Shown: positions 45,048-53,515 of the stretch, in pieces
Layout of the letters: the number at the start of each line of letters is the position of its first letter
How positions within the stretch are numbered: position 1 is the stretch's first letter
DNA from: Bythopirellula sp.
Lineage (GTDB): Bacteria; Planctomycetota; Planctomycetia; Pirellulales; Lacipirellulaceae
Length of the DNA stretch: 64,000 bases
NCBI GenBank assembly: GCA_028285205.1
Contig: JANQQA010000208.1
Coordinates: 1-64,000 of the forward strand
Direction of reading: 5' to 3'
The notes under the pieces: model-generated
Told to the model about the DNA's origin: nothing
The model's database searches: none
Seen by the model: only the letters and a program-made list of their open reading frames with translations
Made by a program: the position numbers and the translations under genes

Positions 45048-45090
45048 GAGTTGGATTAAGTCGCCTTGCGGCTTAGTCCAACTCTTTTTT
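45048..45090 (+). terminator. Strong intrinsic terminator after the PEP-CTERM gene
   Basis: A 17-bp stem (two G-T wobbles) runs from GAGTTGGATTAAGTCGC to GCGGCTTAGTCCAACTC over a 3-base loop and is followed by TTTTTT (45085-45090). It ends the rightward transcript before the convergent hydrolase gene. Confidence 0.92.
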
Positions 45091-45184
45091 GTGCACCAAT
45101 CGAGGGCCTTGGCGGCGCGAGGGTCTCTCTGCCGGTGCGAGCCAACGCCCCTCGCAGACAGAGATCCGCGGAGATCAGACAAAG

Positions 45185-46507
45185 TCAGTCAAACAGTGCC
45201 TGCGGAATATTCTTCGTGAGTGGCGCTTCCCCACGCATTAATGCTCCTGCTTTGCCCACCAGCCGCAGATATGCGTCGCTCGGTAGCCCCTCGTAGTCGA
45301 TGAACTTCGCACCGTTGCCGGTCGGAGGATCATTGGTGCACTTGAAGATCGCCGTACCTTCGTCGACCTCGTCGAACATGGCCACATATAACATCTGGCA
45401 ACGCGCCTGTTTGGCACCCACGATCTGCGACCACAAAAACTCACCTTTTTTCCTCGGGATGAAGTTGAATTTTTCACCCTCCATGTTGTACCAACTGAAT
45501 CCAGGAAACACGACAGGCATGTATTCCATGCCATGATTGTCGCACCACCGCTTGTCGATTCGCCAGTATTTTCGGACATGATGCTCAACATCGGCCTCTG
45601 TGCGATACCTGCCGACAGTCCAGGGGCTGATGACATCAGCGAGTTTGAGGACTTCGTGCAGTTCTGGATCGGTGATCGAATCTCGTTCCTGTAAACGCCA
45701 ACCGGTAGGAACCCCCAGCATCACCGCACATCCGTCTGCTTTCAGAAATTCGATGAGTTCCCGACATTCTGCCAACGAGTACTTCCGCGGTCTGTTCTTG
45801 GAGCCAAATCCAACGCCCCAAATAGCTACGACTGGTTTGCCGTTATGCTGTTGGTAGGTTTCGTCTTCGGTCAGTTGCAATTCGGTGCGAAGATTCTGCC
45901 AATCGTCGCGGACAATTTTCACTCCGCCGCCGGATAGGCCTGTGAGATCGTACATCAGCGCATAGGAGCGTCCGGCTTGCTGCGCCCCTTGCCTGACGTG
46001 GCCAAGTACCGCGTTTCTGTGACGCAACTTGGGTTCAAAATTCAACTCGCTGGCGAAACGCTGCAAGAATACCCCGTCGATGCCGTAGTCCTGCATCCAC
46101 TGAAAGTGCCGTAGCACCGTTTTTCGATTTGCGCTGCTAAATACCTTGGCGATCGTACCATCGGCGTGCCTGAAACCCGTTTCATAGACTTCGTCAGGGT
46201 CCAATTCGGAAATGTCAGGCCACAAGTCCACCGTCACATTACCCGGCGCGAAGCTCTGACGACCCTTCTTTGCCCAGTGCGTCCACCCGAGCCCGGCGCC
46301 GTCGCCCTCACAGTTGAACCACCCCTGGTAGCCGCACATGACCTTGCCTGTGAGCGTACTCCGATCCACCACGGCGACACGGCGCGACGATGCGGTTTCT
46401 TGATTCGCGTTCTTACCGTCTATCGGTTGATCGGCGGCAATGACAGAAGCGTTGGCTCCGATCGTCAGGGGCGAAACGCAAACAAGCATGCGGAGGATTC
46501 GATTCAT
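45185..46507 (-). CDS. Secreted GH71/GH99-like hydrolase
   Basis: From ATG 46507 the 440-residue product begins MNRILRMLVCVSPLTIGA, a signal peptide. The start is supported by GGAGCGG a few bases upstream. The single catalytic domain shares KVMCGYQGWFNCEGDGAG, FQWMQDYGIDGVFLQRF and AMFDEVDEGTAIF with the large hydrolase at 39922, so the two are paralogues. This family is related to GH71/GH99 and acts on alpha-glycans; specific activity is not established here. It lacks accessory modules and a PEP tail, so is probably periplasmic or freely secreted. It diverges from the GH99-type gene, sharing operator D. Confidence 0.85.
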   Translation of the reverse strand: MNRILRMLVCVSPLTIGANASVIAADQPIDGKNANQETASSRRVAVVDRSTLTGKVMCGYQGWFNCEGDGAGLGWTHWAKKGRQSFAPGNVTVDLWPDISELDPDEVYETGFRHADGTIAKVFSSANRKTVLRHFQWMQDYGIDGVFLQRFASELNFEPKLRHRNAVLGHVRQGAQQAGRSYALMYDLTGLSGGGVKIVRDDWQNLRTELQLTEDETYQQHNGKPVVAIWGVGFGSKNRPRKYSLAECRELIEFLKADGCAVMLGVPTGWRLQERDSITDPELHEVLKLADVISPWTVGRYRTEADVEHHVRKYWRIDKRWCDNHGMEYMPVVFPGFSWYNMEGEKFNFIPRKKGEFLWSQIVGAKQARCQMLYVAMFDEVDEGTAIFKCTNDPPTGNGAKFIDYEGLPSDAYLRLVGKAGALMRGEAPLTKNIPQALFD

Positions 46508-46546
46508 GATCCGCTCCATTTTGTCTACGAGCACTCGCGCAAAACC

Positions 46547-46574
46547 TTGACAAGTATACCAAATTTGGTATATT
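46547..46574 (+). promoter_or_regulatory. Promoter with embedded operator D between divergent hydrolase genes
   Basis: TTGACA (46547-46552), 16 bases and TATATT (46569-46574) form the rightward promoter; GTATACCAAATTTGGTATAT (46554-46573) fills the spacer. On the opposite strand the palindrome also offers TATACT (complement of 46553-46558) as a -10 box for the leftward gene, so one operator can serve both. Confidence 0.82.
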
Positions 46575-46650
46575 CGAGGAATCTGAAAGTAGCTACCGAG
46601 AGACTGGGTAGGCTGCGGATGGCACAATCACGCGTGATGAGTAATAGCAA

Positions 46651-48741
46651 ATGTTTCGATGGTCGCTGATGCCGCTGATACTCCTTGCGTGTGCTGACGT
46701 CTGTCAGGCAGACCCAACGGTCGGTGTTTATTACTACCCGTGGTGGGGCGAAAGTCAAGGTGGACATACTCTCGATCAGACGGTCCGTGCACACACGACT
46801 CCCAACCATCAGTTGCCAGCGGTTGGGGACGAGTACAGTAGTCGCGATGCAGGCGTAATTTCAGCTCACATCGACCAAAGCCATCTGGGTAACATCTCGA
46901 TGTGGTCCATGAGTTGGTGGGGGCCGAATTCTTTCGAAGATCGGACTATTCGCAACCACATCCTCCCACATCCACGTGCCGACGAGCTCAGCTACACAAT
47001 CCATTACGAGTCGTCTGGGCGTCTTGGTAGCCACTCGAATCCAAACTACAACAACCTGATTCCCGACTTCCTGCATCTGGGCAACAACGTCTTCAACGAT
47101 CCAAACTACATGCGTATCGATGATCGGCCGGTCGTGGTGATGTATCTCAGCCGGGTATTCTTCAAAGATGCTGCTGGCGCGACTGCGCTAAGCAATTTGC
47201 GTACGACCATGCAGAATCAATTCGGCTACGATCCGTACATCATCGGTGATCACTTGTTCGGTTCCGTTGCAGATGGAGCTGCCAACCTCGATGCGATTAC
47301 CGGCTTTGACGTCTACGGCCAAGTATTTCGTAGCGGCGAGGCGACGCAGCGAAAAATCGACCAGTTGGAGCGAATCTACTCCAACGCGCAAGCCGCTGCG
47401 GATAGTGCCGGTGTCGACTTCGTTCCAGGCCTGACTCCCGGCTACAACGACAAGGCCGTTCGCGCCGGAAATCTTCCGGCACCTCGCTATCTTACGGGCG
47501 AAGACTTTGGGACCACCATGGAAGCTATGTTGGAAGATGCAGTATTGCCGCATACGGACGTGGACATCAATGATTTAATCTTAGTCAACTCATTCAACGA
47601 ATGGCACGAAGATACACAAATCGAAGCCAGTGTGATTGGCCCCTCGACGAACACCGATGACTCGCCCAGCGGTATGGATCTGACCGTGGGCAGATTCTAC
47701 GAAGGGTATGGCAATAAGTATTTGGATATTCTGCGTAATGCCACCCAGACGACCCCTCCCATCACTCCTTCGGAAATCCGCTGGGGGCGAGGTACAGCTG
47801 ATGGCAATTTTGTCGGCAATTACACCGACGTGGCAAACTGGAACGCAAACGATGTTCTACCGGATGCCCAACGAGCACCCAGCGTCAGTGACCGAGCCCG
47901 AGTAGATCGCTCAGGCACCGACATGACCATAGACTCGGTAATCACAGCCAACGATTTCTTATTTGGGGTCGATGAGGCCGGCCAAACGTTTTCCTTCGAA
48001 GCAAGTGCAGATGTGACACTCGCTTCGAATCTATTCGCTTCCTTCAACAGTGGCGATATTGACTTCGACGTCAAGGCGGGTGCCAGCCTCTCAATCGGTG
48101 GAAACTTCTTGCTTGGCCAACATGATGGCAATCAAAGTGGCCAGCAGATGATGAATGATGAAGATATCACCGTGACCATCGAGGGCATCGTCGACAGTGC
48201 GGGCGATGTGATTCTTGGAGATCGCTACGGACTCGTGTCGGCGACGACGTCGTCGGATGTGGATGTCTTGTTGGATATCACGACGGGCGTGCTTCGAGCA
48301 AACGATATCAAGTTTGCGCCCAATGGCGACCTAGCCACCTACTTGAACCCAGCGCTGAACAACTCAATGGGCGTCCGAATCGGTGACGAGGGCATGATTG
48401 TCATCGTAGGGTCTGATTCGACCGCGAAGATGAACAGCCTGATCGCTGATGGGTTGCTTTTCACGGATAGCCTCTTAGGCACCCTAGCAGTGAGCTATGG
48501 CGGAATCGATACCATTGTGGAGGTAGTACTTGGCGGAGACTTTGACAGAGATGGAGATGTCGACGGCGCTGACTATCTCGTGTGGCAACGAGACCCAGGC
48601 GTCGGCGACTTGACGGATTGGCAGAAAAACTACGGCATCCAATCTGGCGCACCCGTGAGCGTCGTGCCCGAGCCAGCCAGTTTGGTGTTGGCGCTTGCTG
48701 GTACGGTTGCACTTGTCAGCATTGCGCGAGGCCACCGTTAG
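46651..48741 (+). CDS. GH99-type hydrolase with a PEP-CTERM tail
   Basis: The 696-residue protein has a short signal peptide (MPLILLACADVCQA), a GH99/WbsX-like catalytic domain (about 20-370) with VGVYYYPWWGE, HIDQSHLGNISMWSMSWWG and NEWHEDTQIEAS, and a Gly/Asp-rich region (about 375-600) with the same SDRARVDRSG...GVDEAG pattern as the stand-alone PEP-CTERM proteins beside it. GDFDRDGDVDGADYLVWQRD is a dockerin-type repeat, and VPEPASLVLALAGTVAL then RGHR is the PEP-CTERM tail. GH99 enzymes cleave inside alpha-mannose chains, so the enzyme probably acts on mannan-type glycans at the cell surface. Operator D lies 78 bp upstream. The codon at 46669 is a possible later start. Confidence 0.86.
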   Translation: MFRWSLMPLILLACADVCQADPTVGVYYYPWWGESQGGHTLDQTVRAHTTPNHQLPAVGDEYSSRDAGVISAHIDQSHLGNISMWSMSWWGPNSFEDRTIRNHILPHPRADELSYTIHYESSGRLGSHSNPNYNNLIPDFLHLGNNVFNDPNYMRIDDRPVVVMYLSRVFFKDAAGATALSNLRTTMQNQFGYDPYIIGDHLFGSVADGAANLDAITGFDVYGQVFRSGEATQRKIDQLERIYSNAQAAADSAGVDFVPGLTPGYNDKAVRAGNLPAPRYLTGEDFGTTMEAMLEDAVLPHTDVDINDLILVNSFNEWHEDTQIEASVIGPSTNTDDSPSGMDLTVGRFYEGYGNKYLDILRNATQTTPPITPSEIRWGRGTADGNFVGNYTDVANWNANDVLPDAQRAPSVSDRARVDRSGTDMTIDSVITANDFLFGVDEAGQTFSFEASADVTLASNLFASFNSGDIDFDVKAGASLSIGGNFLLGQHDGNQSGQQMMNDEDITVTIEGIVDSAGDVILGDRYGLVSATTSSDVDVLLDITTGVLRANDIKFAPNGDLATYLNPALNNSMGVRIGDEGMIVIVGSDSTAKMNSLIADGLLFTDSLLGTLAVSYGGIDTIVEVVLGGDFDRDGDVDGADYLVWQRDPGVGDLTDWQKNYGIQSGAPVSVVPEPASLVLALAGTVALVSIARGHR

Positions 48742-48889
48742 TTCCCTACACTCCCAGCAGCCAGCGATGATCGTGAAGGTCAAATATCCGATGCGGAGGA
48801 GAATCTACATGAACGTGCTAGATGTCGAGCGGGCACGCGCTAGGTTATGTTCGCTGCTAGAAATTGCAGGGAAGCGTGACCCAGATCGC

Positions 48890-48917
48890 TTGACAAGTAT
48901 ACCATATTTGGTATACT
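48890..48917 (+). promoter_or_regulatory. Promoter with embedded operator E
   Basis: TTGACA (48890-48895), 16 bases and TATACT (48912-48917) form a near-consensus promoter. GTATACCATATTTGGTATAC (48897-48916), an almost perfect palindrome, fills the spacer and overlaps the -10 box. Confidence 0.85.
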
Positions 48918-49012
48918 GAGCGAAGAATGGTGGCATGGGCGAGATTCACGGCTGCCAACAGGCACTCATTAGTCAACTATGGCGAAACTAGGCACGAATC
49001 AAGCCAAGATCA

Positions 49013-49039
49013 CTTAGCTATTCGGGCAGCATAGCTAAG
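49013..49039 (+). other. Hairpin in the leader of the PEP-CTERM gene
   Basis: CTTAGCTAT and ATAGCTAAG form a perfect 9-bp stem with a 9-base loop, about 190 bases before the start codon. No T-run follows. It may affect transcript stability; function unknown. Confidence 0.35.
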
Positions 49040-49229
49040 CCGAGCCGTGGTCGGAGCTACGCCAATCGGGTTGCGTTCGGCATAGCTTGCCTTTTCCAAC
49101 AAGTGAGCGGCGGATGACACAAGGCGGCAAGTAAATCGCTCTTCAAGCATGAGTCACTCTTGCAATTCAGCTACTTCATTCGCAGTTCGTATACCTACAA
49201 CAGAACGTTTCGGAGTGGGAGTCAGATCT

Positions 49230-50306
49230 ATGAAAACTTTTGGCGCAAACAAGCAGATCGCAGCGGTCCTCGTCGCGATTCTTACGATGGTCGATCCTGT
49301 TGGAGCTGAGGTCCTACGCTACCGGACCGGTGGTCCATGGGAAGATGTCAGTGATGGCGCTCTCAATGGTTGGGGTGTGAATCCTGATCAACCAGGCGTG
49401 GACGTGCCGATGGCGGACGACGAGGCACGCATTAACTGGGCAGGCAGCACAGTTACTTTAGACTACGAAGCTCCTACGATTAATCGACTGCTGATTGGCG
49501 TGGATGAGAGCGGCACGCTAGAAATCAACGAGGGCGGCGTGCTGAATGCAACCGAAGACGTGGCCGTTGGCAACAATGGTTTTGTCGATGGCTCGCTCGA
49601 TGTAAATGACGGAGCAGTCGTAAACGTCGGTAGGATTTTGTGGGTGGCGAGAGGACCGGTTGTGAATGATGTACTAGGTTTTCTCAACATCAACAGTGGT
49701 GGGGTCGTGAATGTCACGAGCCACCTTTGGTGGGGTTCTACCGGCATCGCCGAAGTAAACATCAGTGGGACTCTCAATCAAACCGATGGAATCCTCGGGC
49801 TTGGCTCGGCGGACTTTAGTACATTCGGTGGGACAGCTACAGTAAACGTCCTCGACGGTGGCGAGCTGAATCTGAACAACATTCACGCCGGCGGCACACA
49901 ACTGTCGATTCAACCCGGCTCGAAAATTGACATCAGCGGATCGGGTCGAGTGACGTTGCCAGGCGACTTTGTCGAAGTGCTTGAAGGTTATCGCGATGCC
50001 GACCTGCTGTTTGGTAACGGCGTTGCCGGCGCAGTGGATATCAATGTCGAGACTTCAGGAGGTGGCCCTGGCGATTTTGATGGAGACGGCGACGTTGACG
50101 GGCAAGACTTCCTTGCCTGGCAACGCAACCCTTCCGTAGGCGACTTGTTCAACGATTGGCAGCCAAACTACGGCTCTGGCGGCGTTATGCAAACCGTCGT
50201 TACAGTCGCTGCAGGATTGTCAGCCGCTAGTGTGCCCGAGCCAGCCAGCATGAGTCTGATCGTACTAGCCTCGCTGTACGTTGTCGGACAGCGACGCCGT
50301 AACTGA
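49230..50306 (+). CDS. PEP-CTERM beta-helix-like protein, paralogue of the gene at 44078
   Basis: From ATG 49230 (GGGAG upstream) the 358-residue product has a signal peptide (IAAVLVAILTMVDPVGA), repeats such as DDEARINWAGSTVTLDY, LLIGVDESGTLEINEGG and SGTLNQTDGILGLGS, a dockerin-type repeat GDFDGDGDVDGQDFLAWQRN, and tail VPEPASMSLIVLASLYVVG ending QRRRN. The repeat region closely parallels the protein at 44078-45004 but adds the dockerin-like unit. It is preceded by operator E. No enzyme motif is visible; a glycan-binding or surface-matrix role in the mannan system is inferred. Confidence 0.85.
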   Translation: MKTFGANKQIAAVLVAILTMVDPVGAEVLRYRTGGPWEDVSDGALNGWGVNPDQPGVDVPMADDEARINWAGSTVTLDYEAPTINRLLIGVDESGTLEINEGGVLNATEDVAVGNNGFVDGSLDVNDGAVVNVGRILWVARGPVVNDVLGFLNINSGGVVNVTSHLWWGSTGIAEVNISGTLNQTDGILGLGSADFSTFGGTATVNVLDGGELNLNNIHAGGTQLSIQPGSKIDISGSGRVTLPGDFVEVLEGYRDADLLFGNGVAGAVDINVETSGGGPGDFDGDGDVDGQDFLAWQRNPSVGDLFNDWQPNYGSGGVMQTVVTVAAGLSAASVPEPASMSLIVLASLYVVGQRRRN

Positions 50307-50351
50307 GGTCGGTTTTTCTCGCCGCGACGGGCGGGATTGCGACTCATTTTT

Positions 50352-50395
50352 GGGGCTCATCACTCACGCCTGATGAGGGCGAGAGGATGAGCCCC
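50352..50395 (+). terminator. Stem-loop after the PEP-CTERM gene
   Basis: GGGGCTCATC and GATGAGCCCC form a perfect 10-bp stem over a 24-base loop, 45 bases after the stop. There is no T-run after it, so it may be a transcript-end hairpin rather than an intrinsic terminator. Confidence 0.5.
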
Positions 50396-50573
50396 AGTTA
50401 TGTCGCTAAACTGACTGTGCGTGGCGAAGTGGCTGAGTGTGACGACCTTGAGGTGATGCGCCTCGCACCAAGAATCCATGCGACTGATTCAGCTCCACCT
50501 GTTGGCGTCAGCTGAATCCTGACGATGCGGCGCACCAATAGAGTGCCGCCCGAATCGCGTCTACAATGGTGGC

Positions 50574-51155
50574 ATGTCAACCGATGACCCTCGTCCCACC
50601 CCCGATGTGACATCGCTGCTCTCGCAAGCGACCGACGGCGACCAAGCGGCAGCCAATGAGCTGTTGCCACTGGTTTATCAGCAACTACGGGCGATCGCAC
50701 AGAACCAAATGGCCGGTGAAAAACCCGGGCATACGTTACAGGCGACCGCGCTGGTCAACGAAGTCTTCCTCCGTATGTTTGGCCGTCGCCAGCTTTCCTG
50801 GCAGAACCGCGCCCACTTCTACGCGACTGCGGCGCAGGCGATGCGGCGAGTGTTACTGGATTACGCCAAGGCCAAGGGCCGGCAGAAGCGGGGTGGCGAT
50901 CGCCAGAAAATGCCGCTTAACGTCGCGGATTTGGCCGCTGTCGAAAATCCTGACCAAATCTTGGCGCTCGACGCGGCGCTTTGTCGCTTAGAAGAGCAGA
51001 ACCCCGAAGCAGCTGAAATCGTGCGGCTGCGGTTCTACGCCGGGCTTAGCATCGATCAGACGGCCGACGCCCTCGAGATGGCTCCACGCACAGTCGATCG
51101 ACGGTGGAAGTTCGCCCGCGCGTGGCTCTACAACGAACTTAGCGAACAAGACTAA
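50574..51155 (+). CDS. ECF-type RNA polymerase sigma factor (planctomycete SigK-like family)
   Basis: The 193-residue protein matches the ECF-like family common in planctomycetes: LLPLVYQQLRAIAQNQM, LVNEVFLRMFGRRQ and HFYATAAQAMRRVLLDYAKA in region 2, and VRLRFYAGLSIDQTADALEM in region 4. It would direct RNA polymerase to a specific promoter set. The Ser/Thr kinase gene follows after 11 bp, a frequent pairing in this phylum, in which the kinase is thought to control the sigma factor or its signal. No anti-sigma factor is encoded nearby. Confidence 0.92.
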   Translation: MSTDDPRPTPDVTSLLSQATDGDQAAANELLPLVYQQLRAIAQNQMAGEKPGHTLQATALVNEVFLRMFGRRQLSWQNRAHFYATAAQAMRRVLLDYAKAKGRQKRGGDRQKMPLNVADLAAVENPDQILALDAALCRLEEQNPEAAEIVRLRFYAGLSIDQTADALEMAPRTVDRRWKFARAWLYNELSEQD

Positions 51156-51166
51156 AGGCAAAGCGA

Positions 51167-53470
51167 ATGACTGATCGAGCCCAAGCTCTTTTCGAACAGA
51201 TCATCGACTTACCGGCGGACGAGCGGGAGCCGGCGCTGGCCAAAAGCTGCAGAGACGACCCGCAACTCCGCGCGCAGGTCGAAGCGTTGCTCGACGCGAA
51301 TGACGGAGCGGGCAGCTTTCTGGGCGAACCGACCATCGACCACGTTGCCGCGTACTCCGAACCTGCTGAACAAGCCGGCTCCGTCATCGGACGGTACAAG
51401 CTGCTGGAAAAGATTGGACATGGCGGGTTCGGCGACGTCTACATGGCCCAGCAGCTCGAGCCGGTGAAGCGTCGCGTTGCCCTCAAGATCATTAAGCTGG
51501 GTATGGACACCAAGCAGGTGGTGGCGCGTTTCGAGGCTGAGCGTCAGGCACTCGCCCTGATGGACCATCCCAACATCGCGCGGGTGCTGGACGGCGGCGA
51601 AACCGCATCGGGCCGACCGTACTTTGTGATGGAGTTGGTGCGCGGTGATCCGATCACCGAGTACTGCGATCGGGAAAAGCTGCCGACACGCGAGCGACTG
51701 AAGCTCTTTCAGCAAGTCTGCCAGGCGATACAGCATGCTCATCAGAAGGGGGTGATCCACCGCGACATCAAGCCGACCAACGTGCTGATCACCGTTGCGG
51801 ATGGGCAACCGCTGGCGAAGGTGATTGACTTTGGGATTGCCAAGGCCACAAACACTGAGCTTACGGAGAAAACCCTGTTCACCGAGTTTCGCCAGCTAAT
51901 CGGGACACCGCAGTATATGAGCCCCGAACAGGCGGAACGCTCCGGCGTCGACATCGACACGCGGAGCGACATATATTCGCTCGGCGTGCTACTGTATGAG
52001 ATGCTCACGGGCCAGACCCCGGTCGATACAACGTCGCTGAAATCTGCCGCTTGGGAAGAGCTGCAGCGCATGATTCGCGAAGAAGAACCGCAGCGGCCGT
52101 CGTTGCGCGTCACGGCGATGGGCCCCGATTCCGACCTGATAGCCAAATCTCGCAGTACCGAGCCGACTCGCCTTGGTCGTCTGCTTCGCGGCGACCTCGA
52201 CTGGATCGTACTGAAGGCTTTGGAGAAGGACCGCACCCGCCGCTATGGCGCTGCGAGTGAACTCGCCGACGACGTGCAGCGCTACCTCGACGACGAAGCG
52301 GTTGTGGCCACCCCGCCGAGCACGGTCTACAAAATCAGCAAGTTTTACCGACGCAACAAAGCGGCAATCGCTGTCGCGACCGCGCTAACTGCGGCTCTGC
52401 TCTTAGGCTTAATCGGGACCACGGTGGCCCAGCTGCGCGCAATGCGCGAACGTGACCATGCCATCGCGGCCGAGCAAAAGGCGCGCAAGGCGTCCGATCG
52501 TGCCGACCGACAGGCCGACCGCGCGCGCCGGATGGCGGCGATGGTCGGCAACCCCTTCAGAAACCAAGAGCAAGCAAGTGAGCTGGCGAGAGCCTGGATG
52601 GCGGATCTCGAAGCCTTCGGTCCGTCTGGCGAATTGAGCGACAAAGAGATTCTCACGCAAACCTGTCAATTGGCCGCTTGGTGGTACCAATATGGCGGCG
52701 GACAAGAGGCCCGCACCTTGATTGAGAAGAACTATGAGCGGGCCAAATCGGTACTCGGCTACGATGACCAGAATTTTCTGACGCTAGTGAACATCAACAT
52801 CGTTTCGCATCAGGGCAGCTACGACGCCCAAACGCTCGCTAAACTGTGGGACGATTTGCTCAAGTCGCTTCGTCAGTGCAAGCCTGACGAGTTTGAGAGT
52901 CTGTTACCCCAGTACGCAGCGGCCTTGCATAAGGCAGATCGCGACGATGACGCGGTCGCCGCGATCGACGAGTATCTCGAACTACGGAACGGATCCAGGC
53001 CCAACCCGAAGCAGGCAGGGATCGAGAACTTCCGACTGCAGGCGAGCCTCGCAGATCTTTCCAGTTGGAGAGAGGAACATTCGAGTCGCTATCAGCAGCT
53101 TGCTGATTTGCAGAAGGAGATGGAATCAAGGCCAGGAGCGAAAAATCCGCTGTTCACCTCCGAAAAACAGTCGCAAGAAAAGCAGGTCTGGGAAGGTACG
53201 CTCGACACAGGAAGCGCCAAGCTGCGTTTGCGGTTCGCCATCTCAAGAAACGCCGAAGGTGAGTTTTCCGGCAAGATGATTAGCCTCGACCAAGACAACG
53301 CCGAAGTGCCGTTGTCGACCATGCAGGCTGAGGATGGCGCGGTCACCATGCAATTCGACACAATTAATGCGTCTTTTCGCGGTAAGCTCAACGAGCAAAC
53401 GAAGGAAACTGTTGGCACGTGGCAGCAAGGTGAGCAGGAATACGACTTCACCATCAAACGCGTTGGATAG
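51167..53470 (+). CDS. Transmembrane Ser/Thr protein kinase paired with the sigma factor
   Basis: The 767-residue protein has a short N-terminal region, a PknB-type kinase domain (about 76-372; GHGGFGDVYMAQ, Lys107, HRDIKPTNV with Asp200, DFGIAKA with Asp221) with all catalytic residues, one membrane segment (about 399-421) and a C-terminal helical part of about 345 residues. The last 80 residues form a beta-rich domain (WEGTLDTGSAKLRLRFAISR, TVGTWQQGEQEYDFTIKRV). The kinase is cytoplasmic and the C-terminal part is outside, where it may sense a signal. It is probably cotranscribed with the ECF sigma factor. Confidence 0.92.
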   Translation: MTDRAQALFEQIIDLPADEREPALAKSCRDDPQLRAQVEALLDANDGAGSFLGEPTIDHVAAYSEPAEQAGSVIGRYKLLEKIGHGGFGDVYMAQQLEPVKRRVALKIIKLGMDTKQVVARFEAERQALALMDHPNIARVLDGGETASGRPYFVMELVRGDPITEYCDREKLPTRERLKLFQQVCQAIQHAHQKGVIHRDIKPTNVLITVADGQPLAKVIDFGIAKATNTELTEKTLFTEFRQLIGTPQYMSPEQAERSGVDIDTRSDIYSLGVLLYEMLTGQTPVDTTSLKSAAWEELQRMIREEEPQRPSLRVTAMGPDSDLIAKSRSTEPTRLGRLLRGDLDWIVLKALEKDRTRRYGAASELADDVQRYLDDEAVVATPPSTVYKISKFYRRNKAAIAVATALTAALLLGLIGTTVAQLRAMRERDHAIAAEQKARKASDRADRQADRARRMAAMVGNPFRNQEQASELARAWMADLEAFGPSGELSDKEILTQTCQLAAWWYQYGGGQEARTLIEKNYERAKSVLGYDDQNFLTLVNINIVSHQGSYDAQTLAKLWDDLLKSLRQCKPDEFESLLPQYAAALHKADRDDDAVAAIDEYLELRNGSRPNPKQAGIENFRLQASLADLSSWREEHSSRYQQLADLQKEMESRPGAKNPLFTSEKQSQEKQVWEGTLDTGSAKLRLRFAISRNAEGEFSGKMISLDQDNAEVPLSTMQAEDGAVTMQFDTINASFRGKLNEQTKETVGTWQQGEQEYDFTIKRVG

Positions 53471-53515
53471 CCGCCGCTGCGGAAGCCTTCTGACAACCTG
53501 GCCGAGGGAATCTCG

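Larger units (their letters stand above)
48742..49229. other. Intergenic region with operator E and a long leader
   Basis: The promoter at 48890-48917 leaves a leader of about 300 bases before ATG 49230. It contains a 9-bp perfect stem (49013-49039). An upstream in-frame ATG at 49149 could extend the protein but lacks signal features. No other gene is seen. Confidence 0.55.

Noticed and set aside
46508-46627. N-terminal extension of the smaller GH71-like protein
   Set aside because: It would translate across operator D; ATG 46507 has a ribosome binding site and a signal peptide.
50352-50395. Intrinsic terminator
   Set aside because: The stem is strong but the loop is 24 bases and no T-run follows; the T-run precedes it. 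Listed only as a low-confidence transcript-end hairpin.
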